This document shows, one piece after another, positions 51,991-63,486 of a DNA stretch of 64,000 bases. Under the pieces are notes generated by a model. It searched no databases, was not told where the DNA came from, and saw nothing but the letters and a program-made list of their open reading frames with translations. This stretch comes from Streptomyces sp. 2131.1 (GTDB lineage Bacteria; Actinomycetota; Actinomycetes; Streptomycetales; Streptomycetaceae): assembly GCF_900105515.1 (NCBI RefSeq), contig NZ_FNSY01000001.1, positions 1,798,001-1,862,000 of the forward strand, read 5' to 3'. The position numbers were made by a program, and so were the translations under genes. How positions within the stretch are numbered: position 1 is the stretch's first letter; every line of letters begins with the position of its first letter.

Positions 51991-54444
51991 TCAGCCCAGC
52001 GCCTTCTCGACCTCCTGGGCCAGCTCCGCCGCCCGCTTCGGCGACAGCGGCTCCCCTTCGGTGTCCGTGACGTAGAAAGCATCCACCGCGTTCGCCCCCA
52101 GCGTCGACACGTGCGCGCTGCGCACCCGGACCGTGCTCCGCTCCAGGGCGTGCCCGATGCGGTGCAGCAGGCCCGGGGCGTCCTGGGCGCGCACCTCGAT
52201 GACCGTGGCCAGGCGGGAGCCGGCCGGGGCCACCGTCACCCGGGGCGGCGGGGCCTTCACCCCGCGCCGCCGGGGGTAGGCAGCCTCGCGCTCCGCGAGC
52301 CGGGCGGGGATGTCCAGGCTGCCGTCCAGGGCGCGTACGAGGTCGGCGCGGAGCCGGGCCTCCTGGGGCAGCGAGCCGTACTCGGCGGCCACCCGCCAGC
52401 TGAGCAGCAGCAGGTCCGCGGACTCCCCCAGCTCGGTGGGCAGCTCCACGGCGCGCAGGTCGGCGGCGCGGACGGTGAGGCGGTGCAGGGCGAGGACCCC
52501 CGCGGCGGCGGGCAGCACGCCGGGCCGGTCGCGGAGTGCGATGAGGAGCTCGACGCCCACCGGCTCGGGGGCGCCCTCCTCGTGCGGGGTCTCGGTCCTG
52601 GTGTGCAGGGCGAGGACGGGCCCGCCGGTGCGCAGGGCCTCGATCGCGAGGCGTTCCTGCTCGGCGCTCGGGGCGGCCGGTTCGGGTTCTTCGGGGGCCT
52701 CGCCCGCGAGGACCTGGGCGACGCGTTTGACGAGTTCGGTGACGAGGGAGGCGCGCCAGGCGGACCAGGCGGCGGGCCCGGTGGCCAGCGCGTCGGCCTC
52801 GGTCAGGGCGTGCAGCAGCTCCAGGGTGGCGGCGGTGCCGACGGCGTCGGCGACGGCGCGGACGGTGGCCGGGTCGTCCAGGTCGCGCCGGGTGGCGGTC
52901 TCGATGAGCAGCAGGTGGTGGCGTACGAGGGTGGCGATGACGCCCACGTCGTGCTGGTCGAAGCCGATCCGGGCGGCCATGTCGCGGGCGATGACCTCGC
53001 CGGCGACGGAGTGGTCGCCGGGCCAGCCCTTGCCGATGTCGTGCAGCAGGGCGGCGACGAGCAGCAGGTCGGGGCGGCCGACGCGGCGGGTGAGCGAGGA
53101 GGCGCGTACGGCGGTCTCGACGAGGTGGCGGTCGACGGTCCAGGTGTGGACGGGGTTGCGCTGCGGGCGGCAGTGGACGCGTTCCCAGTCGGGCAGAAGG
53201 CGGGTGATCAGTCCTTCGGCCTCCAGGGCCTCCCAGACGGGGACCGTGGCCTCGCCGGCGCCGAGCAGGGTGACGAGTTCCTCGCGGGCCTCGGCCGGCC
53301 AGGGCACGGGGAGCGGCTGGGCGGCGGTCGCGAGGTGGCGTACGACGTGCCGGGAGAGGGGCAGTTCGGACTGGGCGGCCGCGGCGGCGGCGCGCAGCAC
53401 GAGCACCGGGTCGCGTTCGGGCCGGGCGGTGCGGGCGAGCACGGCCTCGCCCTCGGCCTCCACGACGCCGTCGGCGAGCGGGGTCCGGTCCGGGACGGGG
53501 TTCCGGCCGCCGCCGAGGAGGGCGCGCAGCCGGGGCCGGGCGGAGCGGGCGCGCAGGACCCGGTTGACCTCGCGCCAGGTGACGTCGGTGGCGTACGAGA
53601 CGGTGCGGGCGGCCTCGTAGACCTGGCGCAGCAGGGCGTCGGCGTCGAGGAGGCCGAGGGCCTGGGCGACCTGGTCCTGTTCCTGGAGGGCGAGGCGGTC
53701 GGTGGCGCGGCCGGTGGTGAGGTGGAGGGCGTCGCGGGCGTCGAGGAGGACGCGGCGGGCCTCGGCGAGTCCTTCGCGGGGGGCGTCGGCGACCCAGGAG
53801 GCGGCGACGGCGCGCAGGGCGGTGACGTCGCGCAGGCCGCCCCGGGCCTCCTTGAGGTCGGGTTCCAGGAGGAAGCGCAGTTCGCCGTGGCGTTCGGCGC
53901 GTTCGCGGCAGAGCTCGTGGAGGTCGGGGAGGCGTTTGGGTGCCTGGTTGCGCCAGTCGGCGAGGATCGCGGTGCGCAGGGAGGCGACGAGGCCGAGGTC
54001 GCCGGCGACGGGGCGGGCGTCGAGCAGCCCGAGCTGGACCTTGAGGTCCTCGCCGGCGGTCTTGCGGGCCTCGGCGGGGGTGCGGACGGAGTGGTCGAGG
54101 GCGAGGCCCAGGTCCCAGACGGGGTACCAGACCCGGTCGGCGAGGGCGGCGACGGCCGAGGCGTCGGCGGTGCCGTCGTGCAGGAGGAGGAGGTCGAGGT
54201 CGCTGCGCGGGGAGAGTTCGCCGCGGCCGTAGCCGCCGACGGCGACGAGGGCGGCGCCCCGGACGCCGGCGTGCTCGGCCGCCGCGGTGAACAGGGCGGT
54301 GAGCCAGTCGTCGGTGAGGGCGGCGAGGGCGGCACGGCGCGGCGGGCCGGACCGCTCCTTCTCCTGGAGAAGGCGCAGCCGGGCCGCCGCGTAGCCGCTG
54401 GGGCGCGAGTCCTCGGATTCGGTGGTCGCTTCGATGCTCGTCAC
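51991..54444 (-). CDS. glnD: PII nucleotidyltransferase GlnD
   Basis: 817 aa from GTG 54444, with GGAAGGG upstream. The nucleotidyltransferase centre is GGYGRGELSPRSDLDLL (residues about 70-86), the HD hydrolase LLHDIGKGWPGDHS (near 465), and two ACT domains occupy the last 150 residues. In S. coelicolor GlnD adenylylates GlnK on Tyr51 rather than uridylylating it, as known from that species. Third gene of amtB-glnK-glnD, 50 bases after glnK. Confidence 0.97.
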   Translation of the reverse strand: MTSIEATTESEDSRPSGYAAARLRLLQEKERSGPPRRAALAALTDDWLTALFTAAAEHAGVRGAALVAVGGYGRGELSPRSDLDLLLLHDGTADASAVAALADRVWYPVWDLGLALDHSVRTPAEARKTAGEDLKVQLGLLDARPVAGDLGLVASLRTAILADWRNQAPKRLPDLHELCRERAERHGELRFLLEPDLKEARGGLRDVTALRAVAASWVADAPREGLAEARRVLLDARDALHLTTGRATDRLALQEQDQVAQALGLLDADALLRQVYEAARTVSYATDVTWREVNRVLRARSARPRLRALLGGGRNPVPDRTPLADGVVEAEGEAVLARTARPERDPVLVLRAAAAAAQSELPLSRHVVRHLATAAQPLPVPWPAEAREELVTLLGAGEATVPVWEALEAEGLITRLLPDWERVHCRPQRNPVHTWTVDRHLVETAVRASSLTRRVGRPDLLLVAALLHDIGKGWPGDHSVAGEVIARDMAARIGFDQHDVGVIATLVRHHLLLIETATRRDLDDPATVRAVADAVGTAATLELLHALTEADALATGPAAWSAWRASLVTELVKRVAQVLAGEAPEEPEPAAPSAEQERLAIEALRTGGPVLALHTRTETPHEEGAPEPVGVELLIALRDRPGVLPAAAGVLALHRLTVRAADLRAVELPTELGESADLLLLSWRVAAEYGSLPQEARLRADLVRALDGSLDIPARLAEREAAYPRRRGVKAPPPRVTVAPAGSRLATVIEVRAQDAPGLLHRIGHALERSTVRVRSAHVSTLGANAVDAFYVTDTEGEPLSPKRAAELAQEVEKALG

Positions 54445-54494
54445 CCAGCTGCCCTTCCGTGTGCGGAACCGTGCGAAACAGTGGACCGGTGCGG

Positions 54495-56399
<1,905 letters not shown>

Positions 56400-56610
56400 T
56401 TACGTCCCCATGAACCGCACGCGCCCTGTCCACGCTCCCGCCCACTCTGCGGCCCGGGCCGCATACGGTGCGGTTACGACGCTCCGGTGCGGGAACGACC
56501 ACACGAACCGGCCACGGCGATCACCCGTTGACCTGGCAATGGGGGGAGCCGAAGTCGGTCTGTGCTGGGTGATCGTCGTGGCCGGGGTCTGCGGGCCCTG
56601 CGTGGTCGCG

Positions 56611-58086
56611 CTAGACGGCTTCCACGGTCTCGGGGAGCTGTTCGATGAGGAGTTCGGTGAGCCGGGCGACCTCGGGCACGTCCCCGAAGTCCCTGGCGGC
56701 GGTGTCGACGGTCTTGCGGAGCCGGGTGTTGACGCGCTCGGAGCGGACCTTCTTGGCGACGCGCAACGCCTGCTCGGCCGGCACCGTGGACTCCTCGGGC
56801 TCGCCCTTGAGCAGGTGGACGGTGGCGAGGCCGATGAGATTGAGCGCGTAGGAACGCTGATGCTCGTCGTCCTCGCCGAACAACTGCACCGCCCGCTGCA
56901 TGACGGGCTCGGCGAGGGAGGCGTACGTGGGGCTGCGGCCGGCCACGTAGGCGAGGTCGCGGAAGGAGTGCGAGTTCTCGCCGTTGAGCTCGGCCTCGGA
57001 GAAGAAGCGGATCCAGTCGGGCTCGGGCTCGCCGTCGACGCCTGCGTCGAGGAAGGTGTCCTCGGCCATGCGGACCGCCCGCTTGCACTTGCTGGGCTGG
57101 CCCATGTTCGCGTAGGCGCGGGCCTCCATCGCGTACAGCATGGCCTGGGTGCGCGGGGTCGCGCAGTCGCGGCTGCCGTACTGGGCGAGGTGGATCAGTT
57201 CCAGGGCGTCGTCCGGGCGGCCGAGGTGGATCATCTGGCGGCTCATGCTGGACAGGACGTACGAGCCCAGCGGCTTGTCACCGGCCTCCTTGGAGGCGTG
57301 CAGGGCGAGCACGAAGTACTTCTGGGCGGTGGGCTGGAGGCCGACGTCGTAGCTCATCCAGCCCGCCAGCTCGGCCAGTTCGGCGGCGCAGCGGAACAGG
57401 CGCTTGGAGGTGGCGGCCGGCTGCGGCTCCTGGAGCAGGTCGGTGACCTCGTGGAGCTGGCCGACGACGGCCTTGCGGCGCAGTCCGCCGCCGCACTGCG
57501 CGTCCCACTGGCGGAACATCGCGGTGGTCGACTCGAGCAGGTCCAGCTCGGGGCCGGAGAGCCGGGAGGGGCGGCGGGAGGCGGCGGCCGACTCCGGTTC
57601 GGCGGCGGGGACGCCCGCGACCGGCACCAGCCAGCGCTGCATGGGCTCGATGAGGGCGGGGCCGGCGGCGAGGGCGAGGGAGCTGCCGAGGAAGCCCCGG
57701 CGGGCGAGCATCAGGTCGCTGCGCGAGAACTCGCTGAGCAGGGCGACGGTCTGCGGCCCCGCCCACGGCAGGTCGACACCGGCCACGGAGGGTGCCTGGT
57801 GCGGGGTGCGCAGCCCCAGGTCCTCGACGGCGACGACGCTGCCGAAGCGCTCCGAGAACAGCTCGGACAGGATGCGCGGGATCGGCTCGCGCGGCTGCTC
57901 GCCGTCCAGCCAGCGCCGCACCCGGGACGTGTCGGTGCTGATGTGGTGGGCGCCCATCTGGCGCGCCCGGCGGTTCACCTGACGGGCCAGCTCGCCCTTG
58001 GACCAGCCGCTGCGCACGAACCACGAACCCAGTTGCCCGTTCGGCTGCTTGCCGGCATTCGTCTCGCCTGCGCCGCTGCCACTCAC
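56611..58086 (-). CDS. nsdA: Developmental regulator NsdA
   Basis: 491 aa from GTG 58086 (VSGSGAGETNAG), preceded by GGGGG; a frame to ATG 58128 exists but would place TTA before the family N-terminus. The first 80 residues contain a helix-rich region (WFVRSGWSKGELARQVNRRARQMGAHHISTDTSRVRRWLDG) resembling an HTH. Helical TPR-like repeats fill residues 190-490. In S. coelicolor, loss of nsdA raises sporulation and antibiotic production, so it is a negative regulator. The mechanism is not known from sequence. Confidence 0.93.
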   Translation of the reverse strand: MSGSGAGETNAGKQPNGQLGSWFVRSGWSKGELARQVNRRARQMGAHHISTDTSRVRRWLDGEQPREPIPRILSELFSERFGSVVAVEDLGLRTPHQAPSVAGVDLPWAGPQTVALLSEFSRSDLMLARRGFLGSSLALAAGPALIEPMQRWLVPVAGVPAAEPESAAASRRPSRLSGPELDLLESTTAMFRQWDAQCGGGLRRKAVVGQLHEVTDLLQEPQPAATSKRLFRCAAELAELAGWMSYDVGLQPTAQKYFVLALHASKEAGDKPLGSYVLSSMSRQMIHLGRPDDALELIHLAQYGSRDCATPRTQAMLYAMEARAYANMGQPSKCKRAVRMAEDTFLDAGVDGEPEPDWIRFFSEAELNGENSHSFRDLAYVAGRSPTYASLAEPVMQRAVQLFGEDDEHQRSYALNLIGLATVHLLKGEPEESTVPAEQALRVAKKVRSERVNTRLRKTVDTAARDFGDVPEVARLTELLIEQLPETVEAV

Positions 58087-58447
58087 GGATAAGCCCCCAT
58101 CCCGCCGAATACCTGTCGCGCGAAGCACTATCAGAATGCCGCGAACTCATGTCGCTCGTACGGGCGTTGCGCCCGATCGAACAGAAAACCGGGTTGCCTC
58201 CGGCATACCCACGGGCGCACATACTTCCATGGTTCGTGTACCGACGGTAATCCTACGATCACCGGCTCGGCGAGGGCCTTTGCGTAATCGCCACCATTCG
58301 CCACCCCTTCGATTGAACGCCACCCCCGCGGGTCGCGATTCACTTGACGGGGCGATCAGTACCGGCGCGAGGAAGCGCCGGGGGGCGCGCGGACGGTTGC
58401 ACGCTCCTCTTCGTAACCACCGGCGAGCCGGACCCGTTGGAGGGGGC
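58087..58447. other. 361-bp divergent region nsdA / prim-pol gene
   Basis: No supported gene. GATAGT on the minus strand (58132-58127) is a possible -10 for nsdA, about 45 bases before its GTG. The region is less GC-rich than the genes, as expected for promoters; no strong repeats were seen. Confidence 0.5.
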
Positions 58448-59107
58448 ATGGGCTTCACGATCGGCATCCGCGAGATGCGCACCGTTGCGCGGCGTCGTGC
58501 CCGTGCGGCCGCCGGCAGCACCGCGGTGGCGGAGTACACGGGGTTGTGGGGCTGGGCCGTCGTGCCGGGGGCCCGCGCGGCGGACGGCACCTGCTCCTGC
58601 GGGGACCCCGGCTGCGCCGCCCCGGGCGCGCACCCACTGGACTTCGCCCGCGAGGTGCCCGCGGGGGCCACGCTCGACGCGGTGGCGCGGGCCTGGGCCG
58701 AGGTGCCGGGCGCCTCGATGATGCTCCCCGTGGGCCGCGGCTTCGACGTGCTCGACGTGGCGGAGGCGGCCGGCCGCCGGGCCCTGGTGCGGATGGAGCG
58801 GATGGGCCTGCCGCTGGGCCCCGTAGCGGTGACCCCGCAGGGCCGCGCGCAGTTCTTCGTGGCGCCGGGCGCGGCCGAGGCGCTCCCCGGGCTGCTGTAC
58901 CGGATGGGCTGGGACGACGCCGGGCTGGACCTGCGGGCGCTCGGCCCCGGCAGCCACATCACGGCGCCGCCCTCCGACCGGGGCGGGCTCGGGCCGGTGC
59001 GCTGGCTGCGGCCGCCCGGCCTGGAGAGCGCGACGCCCCCGGAGGCCCGGCTGCTGCTCGGCACGCTGGCGTACCTCTGCCACCGGTGGGCGGCGCCCTG
59101 CGGCTGA
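58448..59107 (+). CDS. Prim-pol-like domain protein (annotated bifunctional DNA primase/polymerase)
   Basis: 219 aa from ATG 58448 with GGAGGGGG upstream. It resembles the N-terminal prim-pol domain (ALVRMERMG, CSCGDPGCAAPGAHPL with a Cys/His cluster that may bind zinc, GRGFDVLDV, FFVAPG, GSHITAPPSDRGG, VRWLRPP), without a helicase. The Cys cluster is absent from the 152-aa paralogue at 8216-8674. Conserved beside nsdA in Streptomyces. No biochemical role is known. Confidence 0.85.
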   Translation: MGFTIGIREMRTVARRRARAAAGSTAVAEYTGLWGWAVVPGARAADGTCSCGDPGCAAPGAHPLDFAREVPAGATLDAVARAWAEVPGASMMLPVGRGFDVLDVAEAAGRRALVRMERMGLPLGPVAVTPQGRAQFFVAPGAAEALPGLLYRMGWDDAGLDLRALGPGSHITAPPSDRGGLGPVRWLRPPGLESATPPEARLLLGTLAYLCHRWAAPCG

Positions 59108-59128
59108 GCCGCGTACCGTCCGCACAAC

Positions 59129-59169
59129 GGGAAGCCCGGCCGCGTGAACCTCCGCGGCCGGACTTCCGG
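59129..59169. terminator. Hairpin between the prim-pol gene and ftsY
   Basis: Arms around GGAAGCCCGGCCGCG and CGCGGCCGGACTTCC pair with one mismatch. Located between convergent stops. Confidence 0.75.
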
Positions 59170-59191
59170 TTGTCCTGTCCTGTCCGTCGTG

Positions 59192-60391
59192 TCAGTCCCC
59201 GATCAGGGCGTCCACGAAGGCCTCCGGCTCGAACGGGGCCAGGTCGTCCGGGCCCTCGCCGAGCCCGACGAGCTTGACCGGCACGCCCAGCTCGCGCTGG
59301 ACGGCGATGACGATGCCGCCCTTGGCGGTGCCGTCGAGCTTGGTGAGGACGATGCCGGTGATGTCGACGACCTCGGCGAAGACCCGCGCCTGCACCAGGC
59401 CGTTCTGTCCGGTGGTGGCGTCGAGGACGAGCAGCACCTCGTCGAGCGGGCCGTGCTTCTCGACGACCCGCTTGACCTTGCCCAGCTCGTCCATCAGGCC
59501 GGTCTTGGTGTGCAGCCGGCCGGCGGTGTCGATGAGCACCACGTCGGCGCCCTCGGCGATGCCCTCCTTGACGGCGTCGTAGGCGATGGACGCCGGGTCG
59601 CCGCCCTCGGGGCCGCGCACGGTACGGGCGCCGACGCGCTCGCCCCAGGTCTGGAGCTGGTCGGCGGCGGCGGCACGGAAGGTGTCGGCCGCGCCGAGCA
59701 CGACGCTGCGGCCGTCGGCCACGAGCACCCGGGCCAGCTTGCCGGTGGTGGTGGTCTTGCCGGTGCCGTTGACGCCCACGACCATCACGACGCCGGGGGT
59801 CTCCAGCCCGCCCTCCGTCTTCACGGCGCGGTCGAAGTCGGTGCCGAGCAGGACGAGCAGCTCCTCGCGCAGCAGGGCGCGCAGCTCCTCTGGGGTGCGG
59901 GTGCCGAGCACGCGGACGCGCTCGCGGAGGCGCTCGACCAGTTCCTGGGTGGGGGCGACTCCGACGTCGGCGGTGAGGAGGGTGTCCTCGATCTCCTCCC
60001 AGGTGTCCTCGTCGAGGTTGTCCCGGGACAGGAGCGCGAGGAGCCCCTTGCCGAGAGTGTTCTGCGAGCGGGCGAGGCGGGCCCGCAGCCGGACGAGCCG
60101 GCCGGCGGTGGGTTCGGGGACGTCGAGCGCGGGGGCGGCGGGCGCCTCGGGCTCCACGGTCTCCGGGGCGGTCTCGGCGGGCGGGGCCGGGACGTCCTCG
60201 ATGGTGCGGCGCGATTCCTCGCGCGGCTCTTCGGCCTCCTCGCCGACACGGGGCTCGGCGGGAGGTGTGAGGGGCGGCGTGCTCGACGGCGCCGGGGGCA
60301 GCTGCTTCTTCTTGCGGCTGCTGACCACGAGCCCGCTGATCACGCCGACCGCGACCAGGGCGATGACTACGGCAAGGATGACGAATTCCAT
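59192..60391 (-). CDS. ftsY: SRP receptor FtsY
   Basis: 399 aa from ATG 60391 (MEFVILAVV); the frame extends to 60424 but the membrane helix begins here. One N-terminal helix, an acidic Pro/Glu-rich linker of about 70 residues, and an NG domain with GVNGTGKTT, DTFRAAAADQL, LIDTAGRLHTK, TKLDGTAKGG. It receives Ffh-ribosome complexes at the membrane. Unlike E. coli FtsY it is membrane-anchored, as usual in actinobacteria. Confidence 0.97.
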   Translation of the reverse strand: MEFVILAVVIALVAVGVISGLVVSSRKKKQLPPAPSSTPPLTPPAEPRVGEEAEEPREESRRTIEDVPAPPAETAPETVEPEAPAAPALDVPEPTAGRLVRLRARLARSQNTLGKGLLALLSRDNLDEDTWEEIEDTLLTADVGVAPTQELVERLRERVRVLGTRTPEELRALLREELLVLLGTDFDRAVKTEGGLETPGVVMVVGVNGTGKTTTTGKLARVLVADGRSVVLGAADTFRAAAADQLQTWGERVGARTVRGPEGGDPASIAYDAVKEGIAEGADVVLIDTAGRLHTKTGLMDELGKVKRVVEKHGPLDEVLLVLDATTGQNGLVQARVFAEVVDITGIVLTKLDGTAKGGIVIAVQRELGVPVKLVGLGEGPDDLAPFEPEAFVDALIGD

Positions 60392-60501
60392 AACCCACCC
60401 AGTATCAGTCACCCGGGCCGGCAATCGAGGAAGGGACGGGGTCCGGGCAGTGCCGGGGGGTGCGTCACGATCCGTTCGTTACGCCCGGTACGCCGGAAAG
60501 G

Positions 60502-60507
60502 TACGAT
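60502..60507 (+). promoter_or_regulatory. -10 element of a probable leaderless transcript
   Basis: TACGAT ends seven bases before the GTG at 60515, and no Shine-Dalgarno precedes that codon, so the mRNA likely starts at the GTG. TTACGC, 17 bases further up, is a weak -35. Confidence 0.6.
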
Positions 60508-60514
60508 CCTGGCC

Positions 60515-61894
60515 GTGGAGACCCGTGGCCTGGAACCCGTGCCCGACGAGGCGCGGACCGGCCGGGTCCGGGCCCTCTTCCCCACCTGGGCCACGGCGAA
60601 CATGACCGTGCTGCTCCTCACCGTCGGTGCGGGGCTCGTCGTGCTGAACGGGCTGAGTCTCTGGCAGGTGCTGGTGGCGGCGGTCGTGGCGCCCCTGGTC
60701 TCGTTCGGCCTGGTGGGTTCCGTCTCGGTGGCCGGGAAGCGCGGCGGCGCCCCCGGCATGGCGCTGTCGCGGGCGGTTTTCGGCCAACGCGGCAATCTGG
60801 CGCCCGGTGCGCTGATCTGGGTGGCGCGGTGGGGCTGGGAGACGATGAACGCGGTGACCGGTGCGTACGCCCTGCTGACCGTGGGCGGGGTGCTGTCCGG
60901 GGTCCGGAGCACGCCCGCGCTGATCATGGCGACGCTGCTCGCCTTCGTCGCGGCGAGCTTTCTGCTGTCGGGGCTCGGGCTGCGGGCGCTGCGGGTGTGC
61001 TGCACCTGGTCGGCGTACCTCTTCGGCGCCTTCAGCGTGCTCGTCCTGGTGCATCTGGCGGGGTCGGTGCCGTGGCGCGCGGTGCTGGACCGGCCGCCGG
61101 GACCGGTGTCGACGGTGGTAGCGGGGATCGGCACGCTGACGGCCGGCGGGATCAGCTGGGCACCGTCGGGGCCGGACTTCACCCGCTATCTGCCGCGCGC
61201 CTCGTCGGGCCGGGCCATGGTCGCGGTCACGGTGGGCGGGGCCCTGGTGGTGCTGGTGCCGCTGGTGGTGATGGGAGCGGTGATGGCGGTGCGTACGCCA
61301 GGACTCGCGGTCACCAGCGATCCGGTCTCGTTCATCGGCGTACTGCTGCCGACCTGGCTCTCCGTGCCGTACCTGGTCGTCGCGGTCTGCGGCATGGTGC
61401 TGATCAACGCGCTGTCGATGTACTCGGCCGGCTTCACCGCGCAGACCCTCGGCTTCACGGTCCCGCGCGCCTGGGCCGTCGGGGTGAACGCGGCGATCAG
61501 CCTGTTGCTGGGCGCGCTCCTGATGATGGTGGCGAGCAGCTTCGTCGAGTCCTTCGTATCGTTCCTGCATCTGCTCGCGGTGACGTTCTCGGCCTGGATC
61601 GGGGTGTTCGTCACGGACATGCTGCGCGGGCGCGCGTACGACCCGGTGGCGCTGATGGACACCGGCCCGGGGAGCGCGTACTGGTACACGGGAGGCGTCG
61701 CGTGGCCCGCCGTCGTCGCCTGGGCCGCGGGCCTGGCGGTGGGGCTGCTGTTCACCGGTACGGAGTGGTTCACCGGCCCCCTCGCCACCACCTGGCCGGG
61801 CCGCAGCGGCCTGGGCTGGGCGGTCACGGTGCTCGTCTCGGGCGGTCTGTACGCGATGCTGCCGCGCCCGGGCCGCCCGGAGGCCGTCGGCTGA
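60515..61894 (+). CDS. NCS1-family cytosine/purine-type permease
   Basis: 459 aa from GTG 60515. About 12 helices; FPTWATANMTVLLLTVG at the start and GISWAPSGPDFTRYLPR and ALSMYSAGFTAQTLG further in match NCS1 nucleobase transporters (CodB-like). It imports cytosine or a related nucleobase or vitamin with a cation; the exact substrate is not evident. Divergent from ftsY. Confidence 0.88.
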   Translation: METRGLEPVPDEARTGRVRALFPTWATANMTVLLLTVGAGLVVLNGLSLWQVLVAAVVAPLVSFGLVGSVSVAGKRGGAPGMALSRAVFGQRGNLAPGALIWVARWGWETMNAVTGAYALLTVGGVLSGVRSTPALIMATLLAFVAASFLLSGLGLRALRVCCTWSAYLFGAFSVLVLVHLAGSVPWRAVLDRPPGPVSTVVAGIGTLTAGGISWAPSGPDFTRYLPRASSGRAMVAVTVGGALVVLVPLVVMGAVMAVRTPGLAVTSDPVSFIGVLLPTWLSVPYLVVAVCGMVLINALSMYSAGFTAQTLGFTVPRAWAVGVNAAISLLLGALLMMVASSFVESFVSFLHLLAVTFSAWIGVFVTDMLRGRAYDPVALMDTGPGSAYWYTGGVAWPAVVAWAAGLAVGLLFTGTEWFTGPLATTWPGRSGLGWAVTVLVSGGLYAMLPRPGRPEAVG

Positions 61895-61898
61895 ACCG

Positions 61899-61937
61899 CG
61901 TACGGCCCCGCTCGCCTGGTGCGAACGGGGCCGTACG
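61899..61937. terminator. Bidirectional terminator permease / glcP
   Basis: Arms CGTACGGCCCCG (61899-61910) and CGGGGCCGTACG (61926-61937) are perfect, with a further TCGC/GCGA inner pairing. Confidence 0.85.
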
Positions 61938-61961
61938 GTTCCGGGGACGGGGCAGCGGGGG

Positions 61962-63386
61962 TCAGCCCATCTCCTCCAGCGCCTTGCCCTTGGTCTCCTT
62001 CACGAACTTGATGACGAAGGGGATCGAGAGCGTGGCGAAGCAGGCGTAGATGATGTACGTCCCCGAGAGGTTCCAGTCGGCGAGGCTCGGGAAGCTCGCG
62101 GTGATCGCCCAGTTGGCGATCCACTGCGCCGAGGCGGCGACACCGAGCGCGGCGGCCCGGATGCGGTTGGGGAACATCTCGCCGAGGAAGACCCAGACCA
62201 CGACGCCCCACGACAGGGCGAAGAAGAGCACGAAGACGTGGGCGGCGGTGAGGGCCACCGCGCCCTGGACGGTCGGGAGCTTGCCGTCGACCAGGTCGGC
62301 GGAGAAGGCCCACGCCTCGAAGGCGAGGGCGACGGCCATGCCGCAGGAGCCGACGAGGGCGAGCGGACGGCGGCCGACCCGGTCCACCAGGATCATCGCG
62401 ATGACGGTACCGATGATGTTGACGATCGACGTGGTGAACGACCAGAAGAAGGAGTCGGTCGGGTCGATGCCGACGGACTGCCACAGCGTCGCGGAGTAGT
62501 AGAACGCCACGTTGATGCCGACGAGCTGCTGGAACACCGAGAGGCCGATACCGACCCAGACGATCGGCAGGAAGCCGAAGCGGCTGCCGAGCAGGTCCCT
62601 GAAGGACGACTTGTGCTCGCGGCGCATGGCGGTCTCGATCTCCTCGACGCGCGCGTCGAGGTCGACGTTCTTGCCCTCGACCTCTTCGAGGATCTTCCGG
62701 GCCCGCTCCCGCTTGCCGATGGAGAGCAGGAAGCGCGGCGACTCGGGAATGGCGAACGAGAGCAGCCCGTAGAGGATCGCGGGCACGACCATCACGCCGA
62801 GCATCCACTGCCAGGCTTCGAGACCGCCGATCTTGCCGCGCTGGTCGCCGTCGGCGATCTGCAGGATGCCGTAGTTGACGAGCTGGGAGATGGCGATGCC
62901 GATGACGATCGCGGCCTGCTGGAAGGAGCCGAGCCGGCCGCGGTAGGCGGGCGGCGAGACCTCGGCGATGTACGCGGGGCCGATCACCGAGGCCATGCCG
63001 ATCGCGAAGCCGCCGATGATGCGCCACATCGCCAGGTCCCAGAGCGCGAACGGGAGCGCGGAGCCCACGGCGCTGATGGTGAACAGGACGGCGGCGATCT
63101 GCATGCAGCGGATGCGCCCGATGCGGTCGGCGATCCGGCCGGCCGTGGCGGCGCCGATCGCGCAGCCGATCAGCGCGATGGCGATGACCTGGGCGAGCGT
63201 CCCGGAGCCGATGTCGTAACGGTGGCGGATCGCCTCGACGGCGCCGTTGATGACGGAGCTGTCGTAGCCGAACAGGAAACCGCCCATCGCGGCCGCGGCG
63301 GTGATGAAGATGACATGGCCGAGGTGGTCCGGGTGGGCCGAACGAGCCCCGGACTCCGGTCCGGATCCTGGCGATGTACTGGTCAC
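61962..63386 (-). CDS. glcP: MFS sugar permease, GlcP-type glucose transporter
   Basis: 474 aa from GTG 63386, six bases after GGAGG. Twelve helices with sugar-porter marks: GRIADRIGR, PESPRFLL, FQQLVGINVAFYYS, DRVGRRPLAL and VKETKG. Its place between smc and ftsY is that of S. coelicolor glcP1, the main glucose uptake system and a contributor to glucose repression, as I recall. Specificity is inferred from that position and the family. Confidence 0.9.
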   Translation of the reverse strand: MTSTSPGSGPESGARSAHPDHLGHVIFITAAAAMGGFLFGYDSSVINGAVEAIRHRYDIGSGTLAQVIAIALIGCAIGAATAGRIADRIGRIRCMQIAAVLFTISAVGSALPFALWDLAMWRIIGGFAIGMASVIGPAYIAEVSPPAYRGRLGSFQQAAIVIGIAISQLVNYGILQIADGDQRGKIGGLEAWQWMLGVMVVPAILYGLLSFAIPESPRFLLSIGKRERARKILEEVEGKNVDLDARVEEIETAMRREHKSSFRDLLGSRFGFLPIVWVGIGLSVFQQLVGINVAFYYSATLWQSVGIDPTDSFFWSFTTSIVNIIGTVIAMILVDRVGRRPLALVGSCGMAVALAFEAWAFSADLVDGKLPTVQGAVALTAAHVFVLFFALSWGVVVWVFLGEMFPNRIRAAALGVAASAQWIANWAITASFPSLADWNLSGTYIIYACFATLSIPFVIKFVKETKGKALEEMG

Positions 63387-63486
63387 GTAAGGCCTCCCTG
63401 GCGCGGGGCCGCGGCATCGGACATGGGTGAACTGAGATCAAGTGGCGCACAACTTCGGCCCCGCCACCACTCGGCTACCCCCGCGC

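Noticed and set aside
58087..58128. Longer nsdA start with a TTA codon (bldA control)
   Set aside because: The TTA at codon 13 lies before GTG 58086, which has a ribosome site and fits the family N-terminus, so the mature frame has no TTA.
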